Part shown: piece after piece, positions 35,887-44,356 of the stretch
How the letters are laid out: each line of letters opens with the position of its first letter
Numbering within the stretch: position 1 is the stretch's first letter
DNA from: Curtobacterium ammoniigenes NBRC 101786
GTDB taxonomy: Bacteria; Actinomycetota; Actinomycetes; Actinomycetales; Microbacteriaceae
Length of the DNA stretch: 64,000 bases
Reading direction: 5' to 3'
Assembly: GCF_001571045.1 (NCBI RefSeq)
Contig: NZ_BCSV01000004.1
Span: 1 to 64,000 of the forward strand
Notes under the pieces: generated by a model
Told to the model about the DNA's origin: nothing
The model's input: only the letters and a program-made list of their open reading frames with translations
Database searches by the model: none
Translations under genes and position numbers: made by a program

Positions 35887-35893
35887 CGGGTCC

Positions 35894-35899
35894 ACCGTA
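35894..35899 (-). promoter_or_regulatory. -10 box of a leaderless promoter, ppc
   Basis: TACGGT on the minus strand, 7 nt before ATG 35886. Confidence 0.55.
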
Positions 35900-35951
35900 C
35901 CGATTCCGGATGATGCGTTACACGCGATGTCGGGCTGCAGGGGCGGTTCGA

Positions 35952-37118
35952 TCAGTGCCGGTACACGACGGCCACCGCGCACGGCGCGCCACCCTTGGAG
36001 GCGGAGCGGTCGACGATGAGCTCCTCGAACGCCTCCACACTCGGGGCCTCGCGAACACGCGAGCCGAGGTACTCCAAGGTCGCGAGCGTTCCGTCACCGA
36101 GGTCGAGCAGCCCCTCCGATCCCACAAGCAGTGTGTCGCCGCGCTGCAGCGTGACAGGAACGGCCTGGCGGCCGCTCCCGGATGGGTGCAGCCCGATCGG
36201 GAGGTCGGTCGATCGGATCGGGACCCTCGGCCCGTCGGCAGGGAGCAGCATCGCAATGCCGTGTCCAGCATCGACGAAGGAGCCGGTGCCGGTCGTCGTA
36301 TCGAGCCGGCAGTGGAATGCCGTGGCGAATGTCTCGGCGCGACGGAGCTCGTCGCTGACCTGTGCTTCGAGCCCGAGTATCGCGGCGAGCGGCTCACTGG
36401 CTGCGCGTGCGCGGAGGGCACCGCGCAGGCCCGCCGCCAGGAGGCCCGCCGCTCGTGCCGAGCCGGTGACTTCGAGGAGCGAGAGGTGGATCGCGCCAGC
36501 CGACGTGCCCCAGTCGAGCACGGTCCCGCCGAGCTCACCGTGCGGGCTGACGCTCACGCCGCCCACGGTGTAGTCGGCGGTGGCGATCCGGTCGGGCATC
36601 GCGGCGCGCACGACCGTTTGCAGTCGATCACGTTGGAGGCCCTCTGCAAGGACGCGTTCGGCCCATCTGGCGAGTTCGGTGAGCACGTCGCGCTCGTCGG
36701 CATCGAGCGTCCTCGGCTGGGTGTCCATCAGGCAGAGGCTGCCGATTCGAACGCCTCCGGGCATGGTGAGGGGGACGCCCGCGTAGAAGCGGATCCCGAG
36801 CCGCGTCACGCCAGGAAGTCCCGCTGTCCGCGAGTCCGACGCGGTGTCCGCGATGACGAGCGGGTCCGGCTGTTCGATGGTGAACTGGCAGAAGGAGGAC
36901 GAGAGCGGCGTGGAACGGCCCGGATCGAGTTCGGACGGCGTCACGGTAAAGAGCGTTTCGGCGTCCGCGAAGTTCAGGTACGACAGCGGCACGCCGAACA
37001 GCTCGCGCGCCGTCCGCACGATGCGCTCGAAGCGTTCGGCCGGCTCGCGATGGGCAATATCGAGCGCGTCCAGCAGCGCGCTGCGATCAGAGGCAGACGT
37101 TGAGCCGGTGCGTTCCAT
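35952..37118 (-). CDS. GAF domain protein with degenerate PP2C domain
   Basis: 388 aa. An N-terminal GAF domain (about 25-155, with LFGVPLSYLNFADAETLF and FYAGVPLTMPGGVRIGSLCL) is followed by a PP2C/SpoIIE-like domain. The metal ligands look eroded: the GGDFFDW motif is GGTVLDW (197-203), the Asp of GDVxGHG is Glu216, FSDGVLD is SEGLLD, and the final DDVTVL is APCAVAV. DAGHG is kept. It may therefore be a pseudophosphatase that binds rather than hydrolyses. ATG 37118 has GGGGGAGGAG 8 nt upstream. It is separated from ppc by 65 nt. Confidence 0.75.
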   Translation of the reverse strand: MERTGSTSASDRSALLDALDIAHREPAERFERIVRTARELFGVPLSYLNFADAETLFTVTPSELDPGRSTPLSSSFCQFTIEQPDPLVIADTASDSRTAGLPGVTRLGIRFYAGVPLTMPGGVRIGSLCLMDTQPRTLDADERDVLTELARWAERVLAEGLQRDRLQTVVRAAMPDRIATADYTVGGVSVSPHGELGGTVLDWGTSAGAIHLSLLEVTGSARAAGLLAAGLRGALRARAASEPLAAILGLEAQVSDELRRAETFATAFHCRLDTTTGTGSFVDAGHGIAMLLPADGPRVPIRSTDLPIGLHPSGSGRQAVPVTLQRGDTLLVGSEGLLDLGDGTLATLEYLGSRVREAPSVEAFEELIVDRSASKGGAPCAVAVVYRH

Positions 37119-37169
37119 GCCGTCAGCTCCTCCCCCGTCGCGGAGCCGCAAGACGGTCGGCGTTTCACG

Positions 37170-37198
37170 ACCGTACGGCGTCACGCTGTAAACGGCAA
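37170..37198 (-). promoter_or_regulatory. Promoter of the GAF-PP2C gene
   Basis: On the minus strand TTGCCG (37193-37198) is followed at exactly 17 nt by TACGGT (37170-37175). This predicts a leader of about 45 nt ending in a strong Shine-Dalgarno. It is one of the few classical two-box promoters seen here. Confidence 0.5.
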
Positions 37199-37243
37199 CC
37201 GACCGTCTGAATCCGTCGGTGATGCGCTGTCGGTCCCACCGCA

Positions 37244-37249
37244 TACGCT
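37244..37249 (+). promoter_or_regulatory. -10 box of a leaderless promoter, GIY-YIG gene
   Basis: TACGCT, 6 nt before GTG 37256. Confidence 0.55.
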
Positions 37250-37255
37250 TCGGCC

Positions 37256-37792
37256 GTGACCGGGTGCTTGTGTTGTGCAGCGGGGGCGGTGCCAGAGGCA
37301 CCGGTGCCGCTGTGCGCCACGCACCTTGGAGCAGTCCACGATTGGGTCGCGGAAGCCGAGCAGGCACCGGACAGCGCTCCGGTGCCCTGCCGGTTATGTG
37401 GGTCGCAGCTGGGACTGCGCACCGCGTCCGGATGGATCTGCGCGGTGTGCGAGTGGCCCGCAGGGTCGATTCCCGATGCGGAGCTCCCCCCTCCACGCGT
37501 GGACGTCGTGTACTACATCCGCTCCGAGGACCGCATCAAGATCGGGACGAGCGCGAACCCTCGGCGCCGGCTTCGCGTGCTCTGGCATGACGCGCTGTTG
37601 GCGTTCGAGCGTGGCGATCGCGTGGCCGAGCAGCGTCGCCATCGGCAGTTCGCGTTCGCTCGCATCGGCTCGACGGAGTGGTTCAGAACGTGTGACGAGC
37701 TCGAGCACCACATCGACACACTGCGATGCGGGATCGATGATCCGTGGCGGCTGTATGCACGATGGATGGCAGAGGCCGCCGCCGCGCGGTAG
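37256..37792 (+). CDS. GIY-YIG-like (T5orf172/MUG113 type) protein with zinc knuckles
   Basis: 178 aa. The N-terminal part has Cys4, Cys6/7, Cys20 and His23, then Cys-x2-Cys pairs at 45/48 and 62/65, probably one or two small zinc sites. The C-terminal part matches the T5orf172-type GIY-YIG nuclease core: VVYYIRS (84-90, the YYI strand), DRIKIGTSANPRRRL (92-106), the Glu125 helix in RVAEQRRHRQFAF, and STEWF (139-143). Biological role unknown; such proteins occur in phages, mobile elements and host genomes. It is convergent with a second putative nuclease gene. Confidence 0.75.
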   Translation: MTGCLCCAAGAVPEAPVPLCATHLGAVHDWVAEAEQAPDSAPVPCRLCGSQLGLRTASGWICAVCEWPAGSIPDAELPPPRVDVVYYIRSEDRIKIGTSANPRRRLRVLWHDALLAFERGDRVAEQRRHRQFAFARIGSTEWFRTCDELEHHIDTLRCGIDDPWRLYARWMAEAAAAR

Positions 37793-37835
37793 CGGCACGG
37801 AGCGGCGTCAGGATTGCGAGCGCTGCGAGTGCCGA

Positions 37836-38756
37836 TCAGCGGAGATACGCATCCACGAGCAGCGGTCCGCGGATGTCCCGAAAGCGATCAATGAGCAGAG
37901 CCGGGAGCCGATTGGAGTCCGATCCGAGGGCGAGGTCGTACGGACCGATCGGTGAGAGTCGTCCGATGCGGACGCGGACAACCTCCCAGCCGGAGGCGCG
38001 GATTGCGCGATCCTTTCGGCGATCGACTGCCTCCCGCCGCCCGACATGTTCCAGCCCGTGCCGGCCGAGCGTGTCGTACTCGACCGCGATCCGCAGCTCA
38101 GGGATGAGAATGTCCGGCCACACCTCGAGATGATCGAAGAACGGATTCCGCAGCCGGATCGCGTTGTCCGTCAGCGGGAGAATGAAGCGCGCTCGAAGTC
38201 CCTCGCGAAGCGCTCCTTCCGCCGCCGAGGCGGGCGCAGGTGCGCAGGTGCTCACGAACGCGGTTCCCGGCGCGAGCGGCGGCGTCCGCGAGCACAGTGG
38301 GCGAGGGCGGCGGCTGCCCTCTGACGTCCGCTGCGGGCTGCTCGCGGATCGGATGCCATTCGGCAGTGTGCGCGGTCCACTTGATCGTGCACGGCGCGCG
38401 GGCGTCGGTATGCCGTCTGGCCACGCCCCTGGTCGTTCGATCCATGGCTTCGGACGCGCCATCTCGTGGCACTCGGGGCACCAGGCCGAGCGACGGCGCT
38501 CCCGTCCAGGGCGGCTTCGCTGTTCGGCGGGTGTCGCGATGAACCGGTGGCCGAGGTCGCATTCCCACATGACCCAGACCTCTGCGGCGGGCGGGATCTG
38601 CGTGAGCACGATGCCGGCGTTGAGATCCGGGTGGAACTGCTGGATCAGTACGGGAAACGCCGACCAGGCGGCCGAAAACGTGCCCACCGCGTAGGGCACG
38701 GCGCTGGAGCGCGACCACTGGCGTCGCGCCCACCAGGCGCTGATCGGTTCGGGCAC
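37836..38756 (-). CDS. DUF4379-like zinc ribbon plus PD-(D/E)XK-like nuclease
   Basis: 306 aa. A treble-clef-type ribbon at about 62-98 follows the pattern W-C-GH-C-x2-C: Cys66, His70, Cys93 and Cys96, as in DUF4379 repeats. A Pro/Arg/Ser-rich linker (100-180) precedes a Vsr/DUF559-like domain with EVWPDILIPELRIAVEYDTL (211-230, candidate acidic residues Asp215, Glu226, Asp228), Lys248 and WEVVRVR. DUF4379-nuclease fusions are found in defence-like settings, but no partner methylase is here. The start is GTG 38756 with a leaderless-type TAGCCT 6 nt upstream. The nuclease call is inference from pattern. Confidence 0.65.
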   Translation of the reverse strand: MPEPISAWWARRQWSRSSAVPYAVGTFSAAWSAFPVLIQQFHPDLNAGIVLTQIPPAAEVWVMWECDLGHRFIATPAEQRSRPGRERRRSAWCPECHEMARPKPWIERPGAWPDGIPTPARRARSSGPRTLPNGIRSASSPQRTSEGSRRPRPLCSRTPPLAPGTAFVSTCAPAPASAAEGALREGLRARFILPLTDNAIRLRNPFFDHLEVWPDILIPELRIAVEYDTLGRHGLEHVGRREAVDRRKDRAIRASGWEVVRVRIGRLSPIGPYDLALGSDSNRLPALLIDRFRDIRGPLLVDAYLR

Positions 38757-38762
38757 GGGTCG

Positions 38763-38768
38763 AGGCTA
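38763..38768 (-). promoter_or_regulatory. -10 box of a leaderless promoter, zinc-ribbon nuclease gene
   Basis: TAGCCT on the minus strand, 6 nt before GTG 38756. Confidence 0.55.
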
Positions 38769-38802
38769 GGCACGACTGCCGACATCTCCGCGGGCCCCCA
38801 CG

Positions 38803-39603
38803 TCATGCGACGATCACGGCGGGAACGGGCGATGCGGTCGCAACGGCGCGGGCAACCGTGCCGACCCCGGGCCCGTCGTGACGGCCCGAGCCGACGACCA
38901 CCAGTTGCGCCTCGTCGGCAGCACGCAGCAGTTCGGCGATCACGCCGTCCTCGGGCGCCGATCGCACGACGTTCAGGTTCGGCAGCGCTGTCAGCGCGCG
39001 CTCGACGTGCTCTTCGAGGAGCTGCAGGATCCGCTCGCGCTCCCGGAGCCGTCGTTCCGAGGACGGGTCGTGACGGGTGCCGAGGGGAGCCGACCACGCG
39101 GTGATGGCGCGGAGCGCAACACCCCGTCGGGCGGCTTCCTGGCCCGCGAATCGGATCGCAGCGGCAGAGCCGGTGACGTCGTCGACACCCACGACGACAT
39201 CGGCGCGGGCCGGCCGCTCCGGTGGGGGCGTCGGAACGAGTGCCACCGAGCCCGCGACGCGCGCGAGGACTCGGCTGACGGTCGCGCGGTGTCGGTATGT
39301 CTCGGGCGCCGAGCGATCCTGGCCGACGACCAGCATCGTCGCGGAGTCCATCGAGCGAACCAGCACGTCGACCGGATCGCCGCGCTCGACCTGCACATCG
39401 ATATCGATTCCCGCCTCCGCGAGACCACCGACCGCCCCACGAATGTGCGCATCAGCGCTCTCGAGCGGCACGGCCACCCCATCGTCGGGAACCGCGTGCA
39501 CGACGATGAGATGACTCGATGCAGCACGAGCGTGCTCCACGGCCCAACGGAGTCCGGCTCGCGCCGCCTCCGATCCGTTCCACGCGACGACGACTCGATT
39601 CAT
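38803..39603 (-). CDS. Tandem-domain universal stress protein
   Basis: 266 aa with two UspA domains. The first begins NRVVVAWNGSEAARAGLRWA and ends VAGSVALVP; the second begins ADVVVGVDDVTGSAAAIRFA and ends ASPVPAVIV. The ATP-binding G-x2-G-x9-G(S/T) motif is imperfect in both (VVVGSGRHDGPGVG in the second), so nucleotide binding is uncertain. ATG 39603 is supported by AGAAAGGG about 7 nt upstream. DedA lies upstream on the same strand, separated by 120 nt and a possible hairpin. Confidence 0.85.
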   Translation of the reverse strand: MNRVVVAWNGSEAARAGLRWAVEHARAASSHLIVVHAVPDDGVAVPLESADAHIRGAVGGLAEAGIDIDVQVERGDPVDVLVRSMDSATMLVVGQDRSAPETYRHRATVSRVLARVAGSVALVPTPPPERPARADVVVGVDDVTGSAAAIRFAGQEAARRGVALRAITAWSAPLGTRHDPSSERRLRERERILQLLEEHVERALTALPNLNVVRSAPEDGVIAELLRAADEAQLVVVGSGRHDGPGVGTVARAVATASPVPAVIVA

Positions 39604-39683
39604 GTCCGGCCCTTTCTGCAGAGGCAGCAAGGATCCGTCGGGTCGCGCGTCAGTCGAAGAGACGAACGTCCCGACTTCCGCAT

Positions 39684-39702
39684 CCAGGGCTGGGAACCCT
39701 GG
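39684..39702 (-). terminator. Possible hairpin after the DedA gene
   Basis: CCAGGG and CCCTGG form a perfect 6-bp stem with a 7-nt loop, starting 22 nt after the DedA stop. No T-tract. Confidence 0.35.
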
Positions 39703-39723
39703 TCAGGCGGAGGCGAATCGCGG

Positions 39724-40392
39724 CTAGCGTTGCGCGTCCGCCTCGTCGAGATCGACCTGCGCGCGCGCCGCGGCCTTCGCCTTCGACCGGGCACGGAGGC
39801 CGCCGATGACGATCGGGAGCACCGACACGATGACGATCACGACAGACAGCGCGTCGATATTGTTCGCGACAAACGGGATCTTCCCGAGGAAGACGCCGAC
39901 GAACACCATCACGATGACCCAGCCCACGCCGCCGATGGCGTTCCAACGGACGAACCGGGGCCAGGACAGGCGCGCCGTCCCTGCCGCGAGCGGAACGTAC
40001 GTGCGGATGATCGGAACGAATCGACCGATGACGAGCGAGGCCGGCCCGTACTTGGCGAAGAACGCCTCGGCGTCGCGCAGCCGTTCGGTCTTCAGGACCC
40101 GGGCGTTGTCGCGAAAGAGACGACGGCCGAAGCGACGTCCAAGCCAGAATCCCGCTTGGTCACCGAGGAACGCGGCCACGATCGCCACGACGATGATCTC
40201 CCAGATCTGCACGTTGAGGGCGCCCGCGAGGATGGCGCCCGTCACGAGCAGGGAGTCGCCCGGCAGGAACGGAAAGAGAATGCCGGACTCGATGAAGATC
40301 ACGACAGCGATCCCGATGAGCACGGCCGGTCCGAATGCGTGCAGCAGCGAACTCGCGTTCAGGATCGACACCATCGGCATGGTCAGCGGCAT
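39724..40392 (-). CDS. DedA family membrane protein
   Basis: 222 aa, about five membrane segments. The family motifs are present: FIESGILFPFLPGDSLLV (acidic residue in the first re-entrant region) and GRFVPIIRTYVPLAAGTARL (two conserved Arg). DedA proteins act in membrane lipid or undecaprenyl-phosphate flipping in several bacteria and affect envelope stress and drug tolerance; the lipid here is not known. ATG 40392 is chosen because AGAGGA lies 5 nt upstream; the frame is open to 40434 but without a Shine-Dalgarno. Confidence 0.88.
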   Translation of the reverse strand: MPLTMPMVSILNASSLLHAFGPAVLIGIAVVIFIESGILFPFLPGDSLLVTGAILAGALNVQIWEIIVVAIVAAFLGDQAGFWLGRRFGRRLFRDNARVLKTERLRDAEAFFAKYGPASLVIGRFVPIIRTYVPLAAGTARLSWPRFVRWNAIGGVGWVIVMVFVGVFLGKIPFVANNIDALSVVIVIVSVLPIVIGGLRARSKAKAAARAQVDLDEADAQR

Positions 40393-40539
40393 GAGGGTCC
40401 TCTCGTCGCCTCGACTCTGGATGGCGCGGACCAAGAACTCTCACATGCACTCCTGGTCGAACGCCCTGGTGCCGGACCCTACACGTCATCAACGGCGCAC
40501 GGCCCCGAAGGTGGGGGCTTGGATGTCGGCTCGACTTGA

Positions 40540-40545
40540 TACCGT
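40540..40545 (+). promoter_or_regulatory. Candidate -10 box of the peptidase-like gene
   Basis: TACCGT, giving a leader of about 16 nt that contains AAAGGA before GTG 40568. Confidence 0.4.
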
Positions 40546-40567
40546 CAGCGCACGACGAAAGGACCCT

Positions 40568-42190
40568 GTGAGCATCTGGGCCGATACCCCTTCTCCACTT
40601 CCGCCGGAGCGGACGCCCGATCACTGGATGCATGCGCAGTGGGGCGGGAGGCGCAGGCGGCGTCGACGGAGCGGCCTCCGGTTCGGGATCGCCGCGCTCG
40701 TCGTGCTGGTGCTCCTCGTGGTCGCGGCAGTCGTCACGTGGAACAGCCCGGCCTTCGCCGCTCGGGTTCTCACCGCGCGGTACACCTCGTCGATCGCGTG
40801 GAGTGACTGCGGGCAGGGGTACCGGTGCGGCGCGATCCGCGCTCCGCTCGACTGGGGCAATCCGGCCTCGGGCGCCATCCACCTCGCGCTCATCGAGCAC
40901 CCGGCGACCGACACGCGCGACGGCACGCTCCTTGTGAACCCGGGCGGCCCCGGCGGTTCGGGGGTCGACCTCGTCGGCTCGGACGTCCAGAACGCGGTGA
41001 CGTCGGCGGTGGCGGCCCACTACGACGTCATCGGGTTCGACCCGCGCGGTGTCGGCTACTCGAGCGCGGTGCACTGCGGTGGCGCTGCCGAACTCGACCA
41101 GTACCTGTATGGGGTCCTTCCGGGCACCATCGGCTCCCCCGCGTGGCTGAGCGCTGCCACCGCCACGGATCGTCGATTCGCGGATGACTGCGCGAAGGAC
41201 ACCGGGCCGCTGCTCGACCACGTCGACACCGTCAGCGCCGCCCGCGACATGGACCTCATTCGCGCCGACCTCGGTGAAGCCCGGTTGAACTACCTCGGCT
41301 ATTCCTACGGCACCGAGCTCGGGAGCGTGTACGCGGGCCTGTTCCCCCAGCACGTTGGTCGCTTCGTCCTCGATGGCGCGATCGATGTCTGGTCGACATC
41401 GTCCACGGACAGCGTGGTCGGCCAGGCGAGAGGCTTCGAGGGTGACCTCCGCGCGTGGATGGCCGCGTGCCTCGCTGAGCGCCCGAGCGCGATCGGGCCG
41501 GGAGGCACCTGCCCGTTCTCGGGGAGCGTCACGTCGGGCATGGCGGCGATTCGCGCGCTGCTCCGCCGAGTGCACGCGCACCCGCTTCGCGCCTCCGACG
41601 GTCGTGAGCTCAGCGATGCGACACTCGCGCTCGCGATCATCGATCCGCTGTATTCCACGTCGAGTTGGCCGGAGCTCACCGCGATGTTCCGCGCGACGCT
41701 GGCCAACGATCCGAGCCGTGCATTCGCGCTCGCCGACGACTACAACAGCCGCGGGCCCGGCGGCAAGTATTACGACAACTCGACGGAAGCGTTCAACGCG
41801 ATCGGATGCCTCGATAGCGGCGGCGTGACCTCGCTCGCCGAGATGCGCAAGGAAGCGACGAAACTGGAACAGGCAGCGCCCACGCTCGGCAAGTACGAGG
41901 CCTTTGGCGAGCTGACATGCAACGTCTGGAAAGCACCTCCGGTGGCCGCGCCGGCAGCTCCAACAGCCCATGGAATGGATCCGGTGCTGGTGGTCGGAAC
42001 AACTGGTGACCCGGCTACTCCGTATAACGACGCGCAGGCGCTCGCCAAGTTGATGCCGACCGCCCGCTTGCTCACGCACGTGGGCGAAGGCCACACCGCA
42101 TACGACCACGGAGACTCGTGCATCAACTCCGACGTCGACAACTATTTGCTGAGCGGCTCCCTGCCCGCAGTGGGCACACGCTGTTCCTGA
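40568..42190 (+). CDS. Alpha/beta hydrolase, tripeptidyl aminopeptidase-like
   Basis: 540 aa. A basic stretch (RRRRRRR near 30) and one membrane helix at about 38-60 form a signal-anchor, placing the catalytic domain outside. The oxyanion segment NPGGPGGSG, the nucleophile elbow GYSYGTELG (Ser246), a C-terminal TAP-like domain with the Asp in GTTGDPATPY, and the His in GEGHTAYDHG complete the triad. Streptomyces relatives release tripeptides from N-termini; whether this one does is inferred. GTG 40568 is preceded by AAAGGA. It is divergent from DedA. Confidence 0.88.
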   Translation: MSIWADTPSPLPPERTPDHWMHAQWGGRRRRRRRSGLRFGIAALVVLVLLVVAAVVTWNSPAFAARVLTARYTSSIAWSDCGQGYRCGAIRAPLDWGNPASGAIHLALIEHPATDTRDGTLLVNPGGPGGSGVDLVGSDVQNAVTSAVAAHYDVIGFDPRGVGYSSAVHCGGAAELDQYLYGVLPGTIGSPAWLSAATATDRRFADDCAKDTGPLLDHVDTVSAARDMDLIRADLGEARLNYLGYSYGTELGSVYAGLFPQHVGRFVLDGAIDVWSTSSTDSVVGQARGFEGDLRAWMAACLAERPSAIGPGGTCPFSGSVTSGMAAIRALLRRVHAHPLRASDGRELSDATLALAIIDPLYSTSSWPELTAMFRATLANDPSRAFALADDYNSRGPGGKYYDNSTEAFNAIGCLDSGGVTSLAEMRKEATKLEQAAPTLGKYEAFGELTCNVWKAPPVAAPAAPTAHGMDPVLVVGTTGDPATPYNDAQALAKLMPTARLLTHVGEGHTAYDHGDSCINSDVDNYLLSGSLPAVGTRCS

Positions 42191-42225
42191 CGGCCGCGCT
42201 CCCTGGCCGTCCAGGGCACGCCGAC

Positions 42226-42231
42226 TAGCGT
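42226..42231 (+). promoter_or_regulatory. -10 box of a leaderless promoter, mini-ORF and CrtI-like gene
   Basis: TAGCGT, 7 nt before ATG 42239, the start of the 17-codon mini-ORF. Confidence 0.5.
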
Positions 42232-42238
42232 CCCCTTC

Positions 42239-42292
42239 ATGCATCAGCACCCCGAGCGCAAGGACCGGCACCGCGAGGACGCGAAGCGATGA
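42239..42292 (+). CDS. 17-codon leaderless leader peptide
   Basis: Predicted peptide MHQHPERKDRHREDAKR, rich in His, Arg, Lys and Asp/Glu. ATG lies 7 nt after a TAGCGT -10 box, exactly the leaderless geometry seen elsewhere in the window. Its TGA overlaps the ATG of the CrtI-like gene (ATGA at 42289-42292). Ribosomes finishing this ORF would be placed on the next start. It could be a leader that sets translation of the oxidoreductase or simply part of its 5' region. Expression is unproven. Confidence 0.45.
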   Translation: MHQHPERKDRHREDAKR

Positions 42293-43737
42293 GCGAGGCG
42301 GTCGTCGTCGGTGCCGGCCCGAACGGGCTCGCGGCCGCAGTCACCCTCGCTCGAGCAGGACTGCGGGTGCACGTGTTCGAACGAAACGACACCATCGGTG
42401 GCGGCGCCCGCACGAAGGAGCTGACACTTCCCGGCTTCCTCCACGACGTGTGCTCAGCGGTCCACCCGATGGCGCTCGCATCGGCCTTCTTCCGGGCCTT
42501 CGAACTCGAGCGACGCATCGAACTCCGCCAGCCCGAGATCTCCTACGGCCATCCGATCGACGGGGGGCGCGCAGGCCTCGCCTACCCCGACATCGAACGG
42601 ACGGTTGCCGAACTCGGCGTCGACGGCCCCGCGTTCCGTGCGCTGATGGGCCCCATGTCGGCGCACGCGGACGCCGTCTCGTCGTTCACCGGCTCGGCGC
42701 TCCTCCGCGTCCCGCATCACCCGATCACCACCGTCCGGTTCGGACTCCGGGTACTCGAACAGGGCTCGCCGGCGTGGGACGCCCGATTCGAGGATGTGGT
42801 CGCGCCGGCCATGATCTCCGGCGTCGGCGCGCACGCGATCCTCCCGATGCCCAGCCCCGCGACGGCAGCTGCAGCGTTCTCACTGGGCGCGTACGCTCAT
42901 GCGCGCGGCTGGCCGATTCCCGTCGGCGGCAGCCAGGTGATCGTCGACGCCCTGGCAGCAGACCTCATCGACCACGGCGGCACCATCGTCACCAACACCG
43001 AAATACGCTCCATCGACGAGCTTCCCCCTGCCGATCTCGTGATGTTCGACACGACGCCGCGGGCACTGGTGGAGATCGCAGGTACTCGGCTTCCTGACCG
43101 GTATCGCCGATCGCTCCGCCGGTTCCGATACGGCAACGGCGTGGCCAAAGTCGACTTCGCGCTCGATGCACCGGTGCCGTGGACAAACCCGGGGCTCCGT
43201 GCAGCGGGAACCGTGCACGTCGGCGGGACACGGGCGGAGATCGCCGCGGCCGAGCGCGCAATCTCGCGAGGTCGCCACTCCGACTTCCCGTTCGTGCTCG
43301 CGTCGGAGCCGACCATCGTCGACCCGAGCCGAGCGCCGGAGGGACGGCACGTGCTCTGGACGTACTGCCACGTTCCAGCCGGCTCCACGATCGATCAGAC
43401 CGAGACCGTGATCCGCCAGATCGAACGCTTCGCACCCGGGTTCCGCGACACGATCCTCGCCTCCGCCTCGCACACCGCTATGGACATGGAGCGGTACAAC
43501 CCGAATTACGTGGCAGGGGACATCGCGGCCGGAAAGGCGACCGTCCGACAGCTCCTCGCACGCCCGACAGTGAGTCCCACGCCGTGGCGAACGCCGGCAC
43601 GCGGAATCTACCTCTGCTCCGAGTCGACACCGCCCGGTCCTGGCGTCCACGGACTCGCCGGCTGGCATGCCGCTCGCACCGCACTCCGCGACCGCTTCGG
43701 CCAGACCGAGGGCCCCGACCTCGGCATCGGGCGCTGA
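42289..43737 (+). CDS. FAD-dependent CrtI/phytoene desaturase-like oxidoreductase
   Basis: 482 aa. The N-terminal dinucleotide fold has VVVGAGPNGLAAAVTLARAG, then FERNDTIGGGARTKE, the carotenoid-isomerase/desaturase pattern. The C-terminal FAD segment is GIYLCSESTPPGPGVHGLAGWHAAR. It resembles the PYROXD2/CrtI-like group in actinobacteria, where the substrate is usually unknown. No carotenoid synthase or prenyltransferase lies in this window, so carotenoid metabolism is not supported by context. An SRPBCC gene follows on the same strand 121 nt later. GAGGA lies upstream within the mini-ORF. Confidence 0.85.
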   Translation: MSEAVVVGAGPNGLAAAVTLARAGLRVHVFERNDTIGGGARTKELTLPGFLHDVCSAVHPMALASAFFRAFELERRIELRQPEISYGHPIDGGRAGLAYPDIERTVAELGVDGPAFRALMGPMSAHADAVSSFTGSALLRVPHHPITTVRFGLRVLEQGSPAWDARFEDVVAPAMISGVGAHAILPMPSPATAAAAFSLGAYAHARGWPIPVGGSQVIVDALAADLIDHGGTIVTNTEIRSIDELPPADLVMFDTTPRALVEIAGTRLPDRYRRSLRRFRYGNGVAKVDFALDAPVPWTNPGLRAAGTVHVGGTRAEIAAAERAISRGRHSDFPFVLASEPTIVDPSRAPEGRHVLWTYCHVPAGSTIDQTETVIRQIERFAPGFRDTILASASHTAMDMERYNPNYVAGDIAAGKATVRQLLARPTVSPTPWRTPARGIYLCSESTPPGPGVHGLAGWHAARTALRDRFGQTEGPDLGIGR

Positions 43738-43858
43738 TTCGCGGGCCAGCTCGGTCCCGCGCCACAGCGATCACGCCGATGACGTCGATGGCTCCGATGA
43801 CGCCGACACATCTTGGACTCCCCCACACACCCAACCGACCTGACAGGGAAGCGACACC

Positions 43859-44317
43859 ATGGCAACCACAACCGCGTATTTCGAATGTCCGCCGCGCTAC
43901 GTGTTCGACGTCCTTGCCGACGGCTGGCTGTACACGGCGTGGGTGGTCGGCACCGCGAGGACGCGCGCCGTGCACGCGCAGTGGCCCGAGAAAGACACCC
44001 TGATTCACCACAGCTTCGGCATCTGGCCGTTCCTCATCAATGACACGACGAGCAGCCTGGTCTGGGAGCCGGAGCGACGCGCAGCGTTCCAGGCTCGCGG
44101 GTGGCCGCTCGGGGAGGCACGTGTGGTGATCGAGGTGAAGCCCCGGGATCGTGGCTGCGTTGTTCGCATCACGGAATACGCCGAGCGCGGTCCCGGCCGA
44201 CTCGTCCGGCGCCTCCTCGATCCGATCGTGTGGCTCCGCAACCGCGAAACGCTCCGGAGGCTCGGCGACATCGCCGCCGGAAAGTACCGGATCGACCGGG
44301 AGACGCTCCGCGCCTGA
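43859..44317 (+). CDS. SRPBCC family protein
   Basis: 152 aa START-like fold: FECPPRYVFDVLADGWLYTAWVVG at the N-terminus, a central beta region (VVIEVKPRDRGCVVRITEY), and the long C-terminal helix starting RRLLDPIVWLRNRETLRRL. Such domains bind hydrophobic ligands or act as cyclases/hydrolases. It follows the CrtI-like gene, so a lipid- or isoprenoid-related ligand is a reasonable guess. AGGGAAG lies 8 nt before ATG. Confidence 0.8.
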   Translation: MATTTAYFECPPRYVFDVLADGWLYTAWVVGTARTRAVHAQWPEKDTLIHHSFGIWPFLINDTTSSLVWEPERRAAFQARGWPLGEARVVIEVKPRDRGCVVRITEYAERGPGRLVRRLLDPIVWLRNRETLRRLGDIAAGKYRIDRETLRA

Positions 44318-44356
44318 GCCGCCCTCGGGGCGCGCGGTGCGCTGGATCGGCTGCGG

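Noticed and set aside
39806-40567. Extra N-terminal extension of the peptidase-like gene
   Set aside because: It is antisense to the recognised DedA gene, and GTG 40568 begins a proper signal-anchor protein with its own Shine-Dalgarno.
42289-43737. Carotenoid biosynthesis cluster
   Set aside because: The protein is CrtI-like, but no phytoene synthase, lycopene cyclase or prenyl synthase gene accompanies it.
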